38,824 nt of DNA from Bacteroidaceae bacterium (GTDB lineage Bacteria > Bacteroidota > Bacteroidia > Bacteroidales > Bacteroidaceae): assembly GCA_017536765.1 (NCBI GenBank), contig JAFXGV010000028.1, positions 1 through 38,824 of the forward strand. The letters run 5' to 3'. Below, piece after piece: positions 25,790 through 33,864 of this stretch. Within the stretch, counting starts at the first letter, position 1. Each line of letters starts with the position of its first letter. The translations under genes and the position numbers were made by a program. The notes under the pieces are model-generated. The model was given only the letters and a program-made list of their open reading frames with translations, was not told the origin of the DNA and searched no databases.

Positions 25790-25866
25790 GGGGTGGATAG
25801 TGGGACTCGAACCCACGACATTCAGAACCACAATCTGACGCTCTAACCAACTGAACTATAACCACC
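25789..25866 (-). tRNA. tRNA-His (anticodon GTG)
   Basis: Cloverleaf drawn by hand: the anticodon stem TCAGA/TCTGA holds the loop TTGTGGT with GTG in the centre; the T arm is GTGGG-TTCGAGT-CCCAC. G at -1 (25866) opposite C73 is the tRNA-His identity pair. The 3' CCA is encoded (25791-25789). The acceptor stem GTGGTTA/TATCCAC has a T-T mismatch at the fifth pair. A -7 box lies at 25897-25905. Confidence 0.95.
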
Positions 25867-25896
25867 ATACTGCTCCGCGGTTTCCCTTAAAGCACT

Positions 25897-25905
25897 GCAA
25901 AGGTA
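25897..25905 (-). promoter_or_regulatory. Bacteroides-type -7 box for tRNA-His
   Basis: The minus strand reads TACCTTTGC, a full match to TAnnTTTGY; a TTG lies about 22 bp upstream as a possible -33 element. Confidence 0.65.
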
Positions 25906-25956
25906 AGAATATATTTTTGACTACGCAACAGTTTTGCCGTTTTTTTAATCATACAC

Positions 25957-26000
25957 ACAGAAAAAAGGCACAATACAGCTGTATTGTGCCTTTTTTCTGT
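25957..26000. terminator. Perfect 44-bp palindrome ending the purF-like/carB operon
   Basis: Arms 25957-25978 and 25979-26000 are exact reverse complements (22 bp, no spacer): a GGCACAATACAG core flanked by A and T tracts. It lies 10 bp after the carB stop. Confidence 0.88.
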
Positions 26001-26010
26001 ATAGTATCAT

Positions 26011-29000
26011 TTACTTGTACTCATCCCAGCTCTTAACGGGTAACTCGTTTACATCCATCTTACAGAAGGCGCGGATGAATGCACTTGCGAGGCGCGCGTT
26101 TGTGATAAGGGGGATGTTGTGGTCTATTGCCGCACGACGTATTCTGTATCCGTTAGTGAGCTCACGCTTGGTGTGGTTCTTGGGGATATTTATGATGAGG
26201 TCGAAACGATGCTCGGCAATCATCTGCATTACGTTGTTCTTGGCATCGGGGTCCTCATCGGGCCACATTACGGGTGTAGCGTTAATTCCATTCTCGTTGA
26301 GGAACTTGGCAGTACCCGATGTAGCGAAGATGTTATAACCCTTTTGCGCGAGGATAGCTGTGGATTCAAGCAAATCGACCTTCGATTTAGAGGCGCCCGA
26401 AGATACCATTACATTCTTCTTGGGAACGCTGTAGCCCACAGCTATCATTGCATTGAGGAGTGCCTCTTCAAAGTCGTCGCCTATGCAACCCACCTCACCG
26501 GTAGATGACATATCAACACCAAGCACGGGGTCGGCTTTGTGAAGACGAGAGAATGAGAATTGCGATGCTTTAACACCTATCCAGTCGATATCGAATGCCG
26601 ATTTGTCGGGGCGGCTGTAGGGCGCACCAAGCATTATGCGGGTGGCTGTTTCTATGAAATTGCGCTTCAATATCTTTGACACGAAGGGGAACGAGCGGCT
26701 CGCGCGCAAGTTACACTCAATCACCTTAACCTCGTTGTTCTTAGCAAGGAACTGAATATTGAAGGGGCCGGAGATGTTGAGCTCTTTTGCTATGCGACGG
26801 CTTATCTTCTTTATGCGACGTGCTGTTTCGAAATAGATTTTCTGTGCGGGGAACACAAGTGTGGCATCACCGGAGTGAACACCGGCAAACTCCACGTGCT
26901 CCGAAATGGCATACTCCACTACCTCGCCGTTCTGCGCAACAGCATCGAACTCAATCTCCTTGGTATCTATCATAAACTGCGATACAACCACGGGGAATTC
27001 TTTCGACACCTCGGCTGCCATTTTGAGGAATTCACGCAACTCCTCTTCGTTGTAGCATACATTCATTGCTGCACCCGAAAGCACATACGAGGGGCGGACA
27101 AGCACGGGATAACCCACTTTGTTCACAAACTCCTCCATATCCTCGATGCTGGTGAGCTCCTTCCAAGCGGGCTGGTCGATGCCAAGCTGGTCAAGCATAG
27201 CAGAGAATTTGTGACGGTTCTCGGCACGGTCGATACTCAAAGGCGATGTTCCCAAAATGGGCACCGACTGACGATGCAACTTCATCGCAAGGTTATTGGG
27301 TATCTGGCCACCTACCGAAACTATGACACCGCCGGGTTGCTCAAGGTCTATAACATCGAGTACACGCTCGAGAGAGAGCTCGTCGAAGTAGAGACGGTCG
27401 CACATATCGTAGTCGGTAGATACGGTTTCGGGGTTGTAGTTAATCATTATTGATTTATAACCGAGCTTGCGGGCTGTCTGCACGGCGTTAACAGAACACC
27501 AGTCGAACTCCACCGATGAACCAATGCGGTATGCACCGGAACCAAGCACCACAACCGATTTGTCGGTTTTGTAGTAATTGACATCGTAGCCTTTGGCACC
27601 ATATGTCATATATAGATAGTTGGTGAGCTCGGGGTGCTCCGATGCCACGGTGTTTATGCGCTTAACGGCGGGCAGCACACCAAGCTCCTTGCGGCGGGCA
27701 CGCACTGCAAGGTTACCAGTCTCCATATTCTTTTCGTCTTTGAGAACGAAACGTGCTATCTGGAAGTCGGAGAAACCAAGCACCTTTGCCTGGCGCAACA
27801 CCTCTTCGGGCAGCTCCTCAAGGCTGTTATAGCCCATAAGCACAGCCTTGTAATCTACAATATTCTTGAGCTTGCCAATGAACCAGGGATCAATCTTTGT
27901 GAGTTCGCAGATGCGCTCCACGGTGTAGCCCTCTTCCAATGCCGATGCAATTGAGAAGATGCGCATATCGGTGGGGTTTGCAAGTTCCTCGTCAAGGTTG
28001 TCAAAGTGTGTATGCTCATTACCTACAAAGCCGTGCATACCCTGGCCTATCATACGAAGGCCCTTCTGGATAACCTCCTCGAAACTGCGACCGATAGACA
28101 TAATCTCGCCCACCGATTTCATACTCGAACCAATCTGGCGAGAAACGCCTGCAAACTTGGTGAGGTCCCAACGAGGTATTTTACATATAAGGTAATCGAG
28201 GTCGGGAGCCTTGTATGCCGAGTTGGGTGTACCCATCTCGCCTATCTGGTCAAGTGTGTATCCAAGAGCAATCTTGGCAGCCACGAAAGCAAGGGGATAA
28301 CCTGTAGCTTTTGAAGCGAGGGCCGAAGAGCGGCTCAAACGGGCATTCACCTCGATAACGCGGTAGTCGTTTGTTTCGGCATTGAAGGCATACTGAATGT
28401 TACACTCGCCCACAATACCAAGGTGGCGGATAGCCTTTACCGAAATCTCTTGCATAAATTTAACCTGCTCCTCGCTGAGCGAACAGGTGGGAGCTACCAC
28501 AATCGACTCACCGGTGTGAATTCCCAATGGGTCGAAGTTCTCCATACTTGCAACGGTGAAGCAGTGGTCGTTGGCATCGCGTATGACCTCGAACTCTATC
28601 TCCTTCCAACCTTTGAGCGACTCCTCTACAAGAATCTGATTTGAGAATGTGAAGGCACTCTCGGCCAACTTCACAAAGCTCTCCTCGTCGCGGCAGATAC
28701 CGCTACCCAAACCACCAAGGGCATAGGCCGAACGTACCATAACGGGGAAACCAATCTCGTGAGCAGCCTTCAAGGCATCTTCCATACTCTCGACAGCTTG
28801 GCTGACGGGAGTTTTCATAGGAATTTCGTCGAGTTTCTTGACAAAGAGGTCACGATCCTCGGTGTACATAATAGCCTCCACCGATGTGCCAAGCACCTTA
28901 ACGCCGTATTTTTCGAGAATACCTTTCCGGTATAGCTCTGTACCGCAGTTAAGTGCTGTCTGGCCTTCAAAGGCAAGCAGAATTCCGTCGGGGCGCTCCT

Positions 29001-29232
29001 TTTTGATAATCTCCTCAACATTGTGAACATCAACAGGGAGGAAATATACCTTGTCGGCAATGCCCTCCGAAGTTTGAATGGTTGCAACGTTGGGGTTGAT
29101 AAGCACCGACTGAATACCCTCCTCGCGCAGGGCCTTCAATGCTTGTGAACCTGAATAGTCGAACTCACCGGCCTGACCGATGCGCAACGCGCCCGAGCCA
29201 AGCAATAATACCTTTTTAAGTTTTTCCTTCAT
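26011..29232 (-). CDS. carB: Carbamoyl-phosphate synthase large subunit
   Basis: 1073 residues, full length. It makes carbamoyl phosphate from bicarbonate, two ATP and ammonia, for pyrimidines and arginine. The two homologous ATP-grasp halves are seen: the first begins KVLLLGSGALRIGQAGEFDYSG, the second (about residue 550) KSVVVLGSGAYRIGSSVEFD. A C-terminal MGS-like allosteric domain follows (YNIFATSGTAKFLNENGI). Upstream, 24 bp away, is the PurF-like gene in the same operon. The small glutaminase subunit carA is not adjacent and not in the window. Confidence 0.97.
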   Translation of the reverse strand: MKEKLKKVLLLGSGALRIGQAGEFDYSGSQALKALREEGIQSVLINPNVATIQTSEGIADKVYFLPVDVHNVEEIIKKERPDGILLAFEGQTALNCGTELYRKGILEKYGVKVLGTSVEAIMYTEDRDLFVKKLDEIPMKTPVSQAVESMEDALKAAHEIGFPVMVRSAYALGGLGSGICRDEESFVKLAESAFTFSNQILVEESLKGWKEIEFEVIRDANDHCFTVASMENFDPLGIHTGESIVVAPTCSLSEEQVKFMQEISVKAIRHLGIVGECNIQYAFNAETNDYRVIEVNARLSRSSALASKATGYPLAFVAAKIALGYTLDQIGEMGTPNSAYKAPDLDYLICKIPRWDLTKFAGVSRQIGSSMKSVGEIMSIGRSFEEVIQKGLRMIGQGMHGFVGNEHTHFDNLDEELANPTDMRIFSIASALEEGYTVERICELTKIDPWFIGKLKNIVDYKAVLMGYNSLEELPEEVLRQAKVLGFSDFQIARFVLKDEKNMETGNLAVRARRKELGVLPAVKRINTVASEHPELTNYLYMTYGAKGYDVNYYKTDKSVVVLGSGAYRIGSSVEFDWCSVNAVQTARKLGYKSIMINYNPETVSTDYDMCDRLYFDELSLERVLDVIDLEQPGGVIVSVGGQIPNNLAMKLHRQSVPILGTSPLSIDRAENRHKFSAMLDQLGIDQPAWKELTSIEDMEEFVNKVGYPVLVRPSYVLSGAAMNVCYNEEELREFLKMAAEVSKEFPVVVSQFMIDTKEIEFDAVAQNGEVVEYAISEHVEFAGVHSGDATLVFPAQKIYFETARRIKKISRRIAKELNISGPFNIQFLAKNNEVKVIECNLRASRSFPFVSKILKRNFIETATRIMLGAPYSRPDKSAFDIDWIGVKASQFSFSRLHKADPVLGVDMSSTGEVGCIGDDFEEALLNAMIAVGYSVPKKNVMVSSGASKSKVDLLESTAILAQKGYNIFATSGTAKFLNENGINATPVMWPDEDPDAKNNVMQMIAEHRFDLIINIPKNHTKRELTNGYRIRRAAIDHNIPLITNARLASAFIRAFCKMDVNELPVKSWDEYK

Positions 29233-29256
29233 ATCCTTTATAGTAATTATATATTC

Positions 29257-31143
29257 CTATTTATACAAATATGTTTCGTAGTACTCTACGAATGCTTCAT
29301 TTACAAGCCTGTTACCACCGGGGGTGGGATATATTCCGCTGAAATACCAGTCGCCCAAGTGGTTGGGACAAGCGGTGTGAAGACCTTCGAGGCTCTGAAA
29401 TACAAGTTCAAGGTCGGCCTTAAGATCAATAGGCTTGAGCAACTCACCTATCTTAACGGAAATTTCGTCGGGAGTAAAGGGATGATAGATGGCGCGTGTG
29501 CAGTTTATCTGCTCGGCATCGGGCTTCTTAAGTTCATCGAGGCAGGCACGATAAGTGCGGTCTATCAGCGTTCTCTTTCCACGCTCGTAGAGAAGGTCGA
29601 GGGCTGCTTTGAATGCAACAAAATGGTCGAACTTCTCCATATCTATTCCGTAATAGTCGGGGTAACGTATCTGTGGTGACGAAGATACCACAATTATTTT
29701 CTTGGGCTCTAATCTGTCCAAAATATTCAATATACTTTGTTTGAGTGTGGTACCACGCACAATACTATCGTCGATAACCACAAGATTGTCTATGCCCGGC
29801 TTGATGGTACCGTAAGTGATATCGTAAACGTGGGCGGCAAGATCGTTGCGTTTGTCACCGGTGGAGATGAATGTACGCATTTTTATATCCTTGTTGGCAA
29901 CCTTTTCCTGACGCACCTTTTTAGATATTATCTGAAGAATTTCATCCTCACTCAAGGACTTGCCCGACGAGAGTTCTTTTACTTTCCAATCGTTGAGAAA
30001 ATCCTCCATTCCCTCAACCATACCATAGAACGCCATTTCGGCTGTGTTGGGGATGAACGAGAACACCGTGTTGTCGAGGTCATAATTTATAGCCTTCAGA
30101 ATCTGCTCCTTTAAGTTAGAGCCAAGCATCTTACGCTCCTTGTATATATCGCCATCGTTGCCACGGCTGAAATATATACGCTCGAAAGAGCAAGGGAGGA
30201 AAGCCTTTTGCGGAATGATAATCTCGCGGCGCAGCTCACCACGTTTATTCATTATGATAGCTTCACCCGGCTGCATCTCTATAACATCCTCGGCCTTCAG
30301 GTTCATTGCAGTCTGCAGGGCCGCACGCTCACTTGCCACAACAAAGATTTCGTCGTCGGCATACCAATAGGCTGTACGCACGCCCCAGGGATCGCGCATT
30401 GTAAACATCTCGCCACTACCTGTAACACCGCAGAATACATAACCGCCATCGAGCAAGGGAGTGGATGTGCGCAGCACATTGGCTATATCCATACGCTCCT
30501 CAATGCTGTTGGTTATGTCCATACCCTGCAACCCCTCCTGCTCGCACTCTTTGAACACGCGCTCCACCTCGCGGTCGAGGCGGTGGCCCATAAGTTCAAG
30601 CATAATATATGTATCGGCGTGCACACGGGGATGCTGACCGTGTGATACAAGTTCGTGGAACACGTCATCCACGTTTGTTATGTGGAAATTGCCGCACAGA
30701 GCAAGATTCTTTGCTCGCCAATTGTTGCGGCGCAGGAAGGGGTGGACATACTGCATACCGGTTTTTCCTGTGGCCGAGTAACGCAGGTGTCCCATATACA
30801 ACTCGCCGGCAAAAGCGAAATTGCGGTATGCATATTCGGCATTGCCACGCATATCTTTGGGATGAGAGGCCGATGTTATATCCTTGTTTGCTGCTGCAAA
30901 TACCTCGGAGATGGCACTCGAACCCTCGGCACGCTCACGCGACATATAATCTTCGCCGGGCGATGCTTTCAACTTCACGCAAGATATTCCCGCGCCCTGC
31001 TGGCCACGGTTATACTGTTTGTTCATAAGCAAGAAGAGCTTGTTCATTCCATATGCCCAAGTACCATATTTCTCCTTGTAATAGTTCAACGGCTTACGCA
31101 GGCGAATCATCGCAACACCACATTCGTGTAATAAAGGTTCCAT
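29257..31143 (-). CDS. PurF-like amidophosphoribosyltransferase
   Basis: 628 residues, longer than the usual PurF (about 450-510). It has an N-terminal class II glutaminase domain with Cys8 after a short propeptide (MEPLLHE, then CGVAM); removal of the propeptide would expose the nucleophile. The phosphoribosyltransferase domain has the PRPP loop NLVVIDDSIVRGTT (about 450-463). In Bacteroidota this long form is annotated as amidophosphoribosyltransferase and sits with carbamoyl-phosphate synthase genes. It would make phosphoribosylamine, the first purine step, but no other purine gene is nearby and the real acceptor could differ. It leads the operon with carB and has a -7 box at 31219-31227. 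Confidence 0.85.
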   Translation of the reverse strand: MEPLLHECGVAMIRLRKPLNYYKEKYGTWAYGMNKLFLLMNKQYNRGQQGAGISCVKLKASPGEDYMSRERAEGSSAISEVFAAANKDITSASHPKDMRGNAEYAYRNFAFAGELYMGHLRYSATGKTGMQYVHPFLRRNNWRAKNLALCGNFHITNVDDVFHELVSHGQHPRVHADTYIMLELMGHRLDREVERVFKECEQEGLQGMDITNSIEERMDIANVLRTSTPLLDGGYVFCGVTGSGEMFTMRDPWGVRTAYWYADDEIFVVASERAALQTAMNLKAEDVIEMQPGEAIIMNKRGELRREIIIPQKAFLPCSFERIYFSRGNDGDIYKERKMLGSNLKEQILKAINYDLDNTVFSFIPNTAEMAFYGMVEGMEDFLNDWKVKELSSGKSLSEDEILQIISKKVRQEKVANKDIKMRTFISTGDKRNDLAAHVYDITYGTIKPGIDNLVVIDDSIVRGTTLKQSILNILDRLEPKKIIVVSSSPQIRYPDYYGIDMEKFDHFVAFKAALDLLYERGKRTLIDRTYRACLDELKKPDAEQINCTRAIYHPFTPDEISVKIGELLKPIDLKADLELVFQSLEGLHTACPNHLGDWYFSGIYPTPGGNRLVNEAFVEYYETYLYK

Positions 31144-31218
31144 AAAATTTTAATAATAAATAGTAGTCTTCAAAATACTTTTTTCAAAAGCTTTTTGTCA
31201 TCTATTTTGTATTCGTAG

Positions 31219-31227
31219 GTAAAGGTA
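31219..31227 (-). promoter_or_regulatory. -7 box for the purF-like/carB operon
   Basis: The minus strand reads TACCTTTAC, one base from TAnnTTTGY, 75 bp before the ATG. A short inverted repeat CGTTTC/GAAACG (31239-31253) lies just upstream, across the expected -33 region, and could be an operator. Confidence 0.5.
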
Positions 31228-31272
31228 CAAAAAAAGCCGTTTCAATGAAACGACTACAACAAAATAAATAAC

Positions 31273-31397
31273 AAAAAAATTGCGCACTGCTTTGCCGAAA
31301 GACAGAGTATGTTACAGAGCTCGGCGAAGGAGCCTGTAATTGACTGCTGTTTCATATATCCATAACAAATGGTATTCATACAAAGCACGTGTTAAAA
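31273..31397 (-). ncRNA. Candidate structured small RNA, ~125 nt, family unknown
   Basis: A perfect -7 box (31411-31403) is followed on the minus strand by a foldable segment ending in a run of seven T (31279-31273). The ends pair: CAC-G-TGCTTTG (31391-31381, one bulged G) with CAAAGCA-GTG (31294-31285). Inside are a hairpin ATACCAT...ATGGATAT (31375-31356) and a strong hairpin TTACAGGCTC / GAGCTCTGTAA with loop CTTCGCC (31339-31312). No frame of useful length is seen on this strand. Promoter, closing stem and U-tract together suggest an independent RNA. I do not recognise it; it is not SRP RNA by motif. A leader for the purF-like operon is the alternative, although that operon has its own -7 box downstream. 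Confidence 0.55.
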
Positions 31398-31402
31398 CGA
31401 TT

Positions 31403-31411
31403 GCAAAGATA
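31403..31411 (-). promoter_or_regulatory. Bacteroides-type -7 box for the candidate RNA
   Basis: The minus strand reads TATCTTTGC, a full match to TAnnTTTGY, and identical to the box of tRNA-Thr on the opposite strand. A TTG lies about 23 bp upstream. No minus-strand protein gene starts within 250 bp. Confidence 0.65.
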
Positions 31412-31486
31412 CATAAATATTTTATAGTATAAAACAAGGAATGGGCGATTTATTCAATAAATTTTCTCGTTTTTTGCCAAGATTCT

Positions 31487-31517
31487 TTTGACAAATTCAA
31501 TTTATCACTATCTTTGC
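31487..31517 (+). promoter_or_regulatory. Bacteroides-type promoter of tRNA-Thr
   Basis: TTTG (31487-31490), 18-bp spacer, then TATCTTTGC (31509-31517), both full matches. The tRNA begins 17 bp further on. Confidence 0.8.
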
Positions 31518-31533
31518 ACGCACAAAATATATT

Positions 31534-31606
<73 letters not shown>

Positions 31607-31618
31607 CAAAAGCAAACG

Positions 31619-31665
31619 ACTTTATGAGGCTGACTAAAAAATATTTTTTAGCAGCCTCATAAAGT
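31619..31665. terminator. Terminator hairpin after tRNA-Thr (copy 2 of a repeat)
   Basis: ACTTTATGAGGCTG (31619-31632) pairs exactly with 31652-31665; after an A bulge the inner stem CTAAAAAAT/ATTTTTTAG closes it. Bases 31626-31658 match 1-33 at 32 of 33 positions. Confidence 0.85.
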
Positions 31666-31685
31666 ATATTCACGTTTTATACTCT

Positions 31686-32396
31686 ATGTCCAACGATTAC
31701 TTCAAATTCAAAAAATTCACCATAGAACAAGAGGGGTGCGCTATGAAGGTGGGCACCGACGGCTGTTTGTTAGGTGCTTGGTTCGGCACTGAAAACAGCA
31801 GAAGGATTTTGGACATAGGCGCAGGCACGGGGCTCATTTCAATAATGGCAGCGCAGCGCAGCAACGCCATCGTCACAGGAGTGGAAATAGATGATACCGC
31901 AGCAAGAAAAGCCGCAGAAAATGTAAAGAATTCTCCTTGGAGCGAAAGAGTGGAAATCATAAATACCGATTTGCGCTATTTCGAAAGCAAGGAGCCGTTC
32001 GACACCATTGTGAGCAACCCGCCTTATTTCACAAACAGTCTTAAGTGCGACGACAAGCAGCGCACACTTGCGCGCCACAACGACAGCCTCTCCCCTGCTC
32101 TCTTTTTCACAAAAGCAAAGGAGCTGCTCACCCCCGATGGCAGGATATCGCTAATCCTGCCCACAGACACTCTCGACGAGTGGAAGAACGAGGCCATTAT
32201 AAAAGGATTCACGGCAACCAGAATAACACACGTGCAAACAACGCCGCGCAAAACACCCAAGCGCACGCTCATAGAATTACAACAATCGTCCGGCAAAGAA
32301 TTAAAGAAAAATATTCTGATTTTGGAAGACAACCCCGGAGAATACAGCAAAGAAGCGTGCAATCTGTTACGGGATTTTTATCTTAAAATAGAATAA
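31686..32396 (+). CDS. TrmN6-like tRNA1(Val) (adenine37-N6)-methyltransferase
   Basis: 236 residues. It opens with FKFKKFTIEQEGCAMKVGTDGCLLGAW, the start typical of the YfiC/TrmN6 family, then the SAM-binding loop ILDIGAGTGLISIM, an acidic VTGVEID, and the amino-methylase motif NPPYF (about 101-105). The E. coli enzyme methylates A37 of tRNA1(Val). It is a single gene between the tRNA-Thr terminator and the convergent lipid kinase. The short gap 32397-32435 has only a weak hairpin (TGTAAA...TTTACA). Confidence 0.87.
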   Translation: MSNDYFKFKKFTIEQEGCAMKVGTDGCLLGAWFGTENSRRILDIGAGTGLISIMAAQRSNAIVTGVEIDDTAARKAAENVKNSPWSERVEIINTDLRYFESKEPFDTIVSNPPYFTNSLKCDDKQRTLARHNDSLSPALFFTKAKELLTPDGRISLILPTDTLDEWKNEAIIKGFTATRITHVQTTPRKTPKRTLIELQQSSGKELKKNILILEDNPGEYSKEACNLLRDFYLKIE

Positions 32397-32435
32397 CCAT
32401 TTCGCAATGCAGGTGTAAACATTTTTTACAATAAG

Positions 32436-33584
32436 CTATACCTTTTTACCCCTCTTTTTTACACCCCTTGCCCCCTTTGTAAATGATGGCATAGGCGGCA
32501 GTTTGTCAACAATATCACTCACCTTGGGAAATGGTATATCTATTTTGGGGAACGATATGTCCATCTTAGACAGATTTATATCCATTTTAGGAAGGCTTAT
32601 ATCCATCTTGGGCAATTCGGCCTCTATTTCCGAAACCGACACGCTCACAAGTTCGGCCAGTTGCTTATACAGAGGAACCACGACGGTGTGACCATTCCAA
32701 TCGGGAGAAGCCATCACATTGAGCCCCTGCGGCACCATTTCGATAAACAGTTCCGCATCCATATCGGCAGGCTCGCCATCAAAATGCACCGGGCCGGCTG
32801 CTTTTCTTTTTATCTTGAGCCATTTTGTCTCAAAAGTCTTTATATGACCATTGCGTGTGAGTGTGCGACCGAACAACTGCCCCAAGATAAGAGGCACGTC
32901 GGTTGCGGGGAACGGTTCCAGAATGGTAACACTCAAAAGGCCATCGCGCATTGAGGCATTGGGGCTTATGTAGGCATTATTGCCATATTGTGCGGCATTT
33001 CCGCAAGCTATAAGGAACGCCTTGTAATCTTTTTTGAACGATTCGCTTTCAATCTCATACACCTCGGGTTCGTAGTTGAGCCAATCGGTGAGTGTCTGGT
33101 TCATATAACCCCACAGGCCGCGGCGTGTTCCGCGCGCAAAACTGCTGCTGACGAGTGCATCGAAGCCTATGCCGCAGGTGCAGAAGAACGGCGAGCCGTT
33201 GATTTTCCCGTAATCCACAGCCACAGGAACCGCGTTGTTCAAAAACTCCACAGCTTTTTTACCTTCGAGCGGAATACCCAAGTGGCGTGCCAGCCCGTTA
33301 CCCGAGCCACACGGAATAATTCCAAGAGCCACATTGGTGCCTATGAGCGAACGAGCCACCTCATTCACCGTGCCATCGCCACCCACGGCAATAACTATGT
33401 CAACACCATCGGCAACAGCCTCTTTGGTGAGTTCGCAAGCGTGAGCAACATAGCGTGTCTCCTTTATCAAGACATCGAATTTCTCTTTGTCGATAAAAGA
33501 ACGCACCAAACGGGGCACTGAGTGTTTACCACCCGTACCCGACTTTGGGTTAATCAAAAACAATATTTTTTTCTTCTCGCTCAC
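32436..33584 (-). CDS. DagK/YegS-like lipid kinase with heptad-repeat tail
   Basis: 382 residues with a GTG start at 33584. Motifs are LINPKSGTGGK near the N-terminus and the nucleotide-binding AVGGDGTVNEVA, then CGSGNGLARHLG, all typical of diacylglycerol-kinase-type enzymes, which phosphorylate a membrane lipid such as diacylglycerol, a sphingoid base or ceramide. The open frame extends 25 codons upstream, but a TATCTTCGC box lies inside that extension, and GAGGAAAA precedes the GTG, so I prefer GTG. The C-terminus (324-358) has five 7-residue repeats of the form LPKMDIS, followed by a basic tail GARGVKKRGKKV. The repeats are not part of the family fold as I know it. Confidence 0.87.
   Translation of the reverse strand: MSEKKKILFLINPKSGTGGKHSVPRLVRSFIDKEKFDVLIKETRYVAHACELTKEAVADGVDIVIAVGGDGTVNEVARSLIGTNVALGIIPCGSGNGLARHLGIPLEGKKAVEFLNNAVPVAVDYGKINGSPFFCTCGIGFDALVSSSFARGTRRGLWGYMNQTLTDWLNYEPEVYEIESESFKKDYKAFLIACGNAAQYGNNAYISPNASMRDGLLSVTILEPFPATDVPLILGQLFGRTLTRNGHIKTFETKWLKIKRKAAGPVHFDGEPADMDAELFIEMVPQGLNVMASPDWNGHTVVVPLYKQLAELVSVSVSEIEAELPKMDISLPKMDINLSKMDISFPKIDIPFPKVSDIVDKLPPMPSFTKGARGVKKRGKKV
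32511..32615 (-). repeat. 21-bp tandem repeat, five units, inside the lipid kinase gene
   Basis: Five in-frame units encode LPKMDIS, LPKMDIN, LSKMDIS, FPKIDIP and FPKVSDI. The first three are nearly identical in protein; the last two have diverged. The period of 7 residues with alternating Leu/Phe, Met/Ile suggests a hydrophobic face. Confidence 0.85.
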
Positions 33585-33603
33585 TTGATTTTCCTCTTTT
33601 GTG

Positions 33604-33612
33604 CGAAGATAC
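33604..33612 (-). promoter_or_regulatory. -7 box for the lipid kinase gene
   Basis: The minus strand reads TATCTTCGC about 20 bp before the GTG start at 33584. It lies inside the longest possible reading frame and so argues for the shorter start. Confidence 0.5.
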
Positions 33613-33758
33613 AACAAATTGATGATAAAAGAAAGTTCTATTTTTAAGTTAATTTTCATTCACGACTGCCAAGGCGGCGCTGAAATCACCCAATCGTTTA
33701 TTATATATAATATAAATAATTAAATTATAAAATATTTCCAAAAATCGGCAAATAGCAG

Positions 33759-33767
33759 TATATTTGT
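33759..33767 (+). promoter_or_regulatory. Bacteroides-type -7 box for lon
   Basis: TATATTTGT fully matches TAnnTTTGY. The transcript would start near 33774, giving a leader of about 90 nt. Confidence 0.55.
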
Positions 33768-33801
33768 GAGTTGAATGGCAATTTTGCAATATACCCAACA
33801 G

Positions 33802-33836
33802 AATCTTTTGCAGAAGAACTTGGGAAGCAAAAGATT
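33802..33836 (+). promoter_or_regulatory. Hairpin in the lon 5' leader
   Basis: AATCTTTTGC (33802-33811) and GCAAAAGATT (33827-33836) are exact reverse complements around a 15-nt loop, 28 bp before the lon ATG. It is not the CIRCE element. It may be an operator or an RNA structure that affects translation. Confidence 0.5.
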
Positions 33837-33864
33837 TTTCACACAAAATGTATATTAGATATAT

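Noticed and set aside
31312..31339. SRP (4.5S) RNA apical hairpin
   Set aside because: The hairpin loop lacks the conserved GGAA tetraloop and the flanking asymmetric and symmetric loops of SRP RNA.
32511..32615. CRISPR-like array
   Set aside because: The 21-bp units are contiguous, in frame and coding, with no spacers; no cas genes are present.
33585..33659. Upstream extension of the lipid kinase (extra 25 residues, ATG at 33659)
   Set aside because: A TATCTTCGC box lies inside it and the extra residues do not belong to the family N-terminus; the GTG at 33584 is favoured.
33649..33846. 65-codon minus-strand frame between the lipid kinase and lon
   Set aside because: It covers the lon promoter and leader hairpin and shows no family features.
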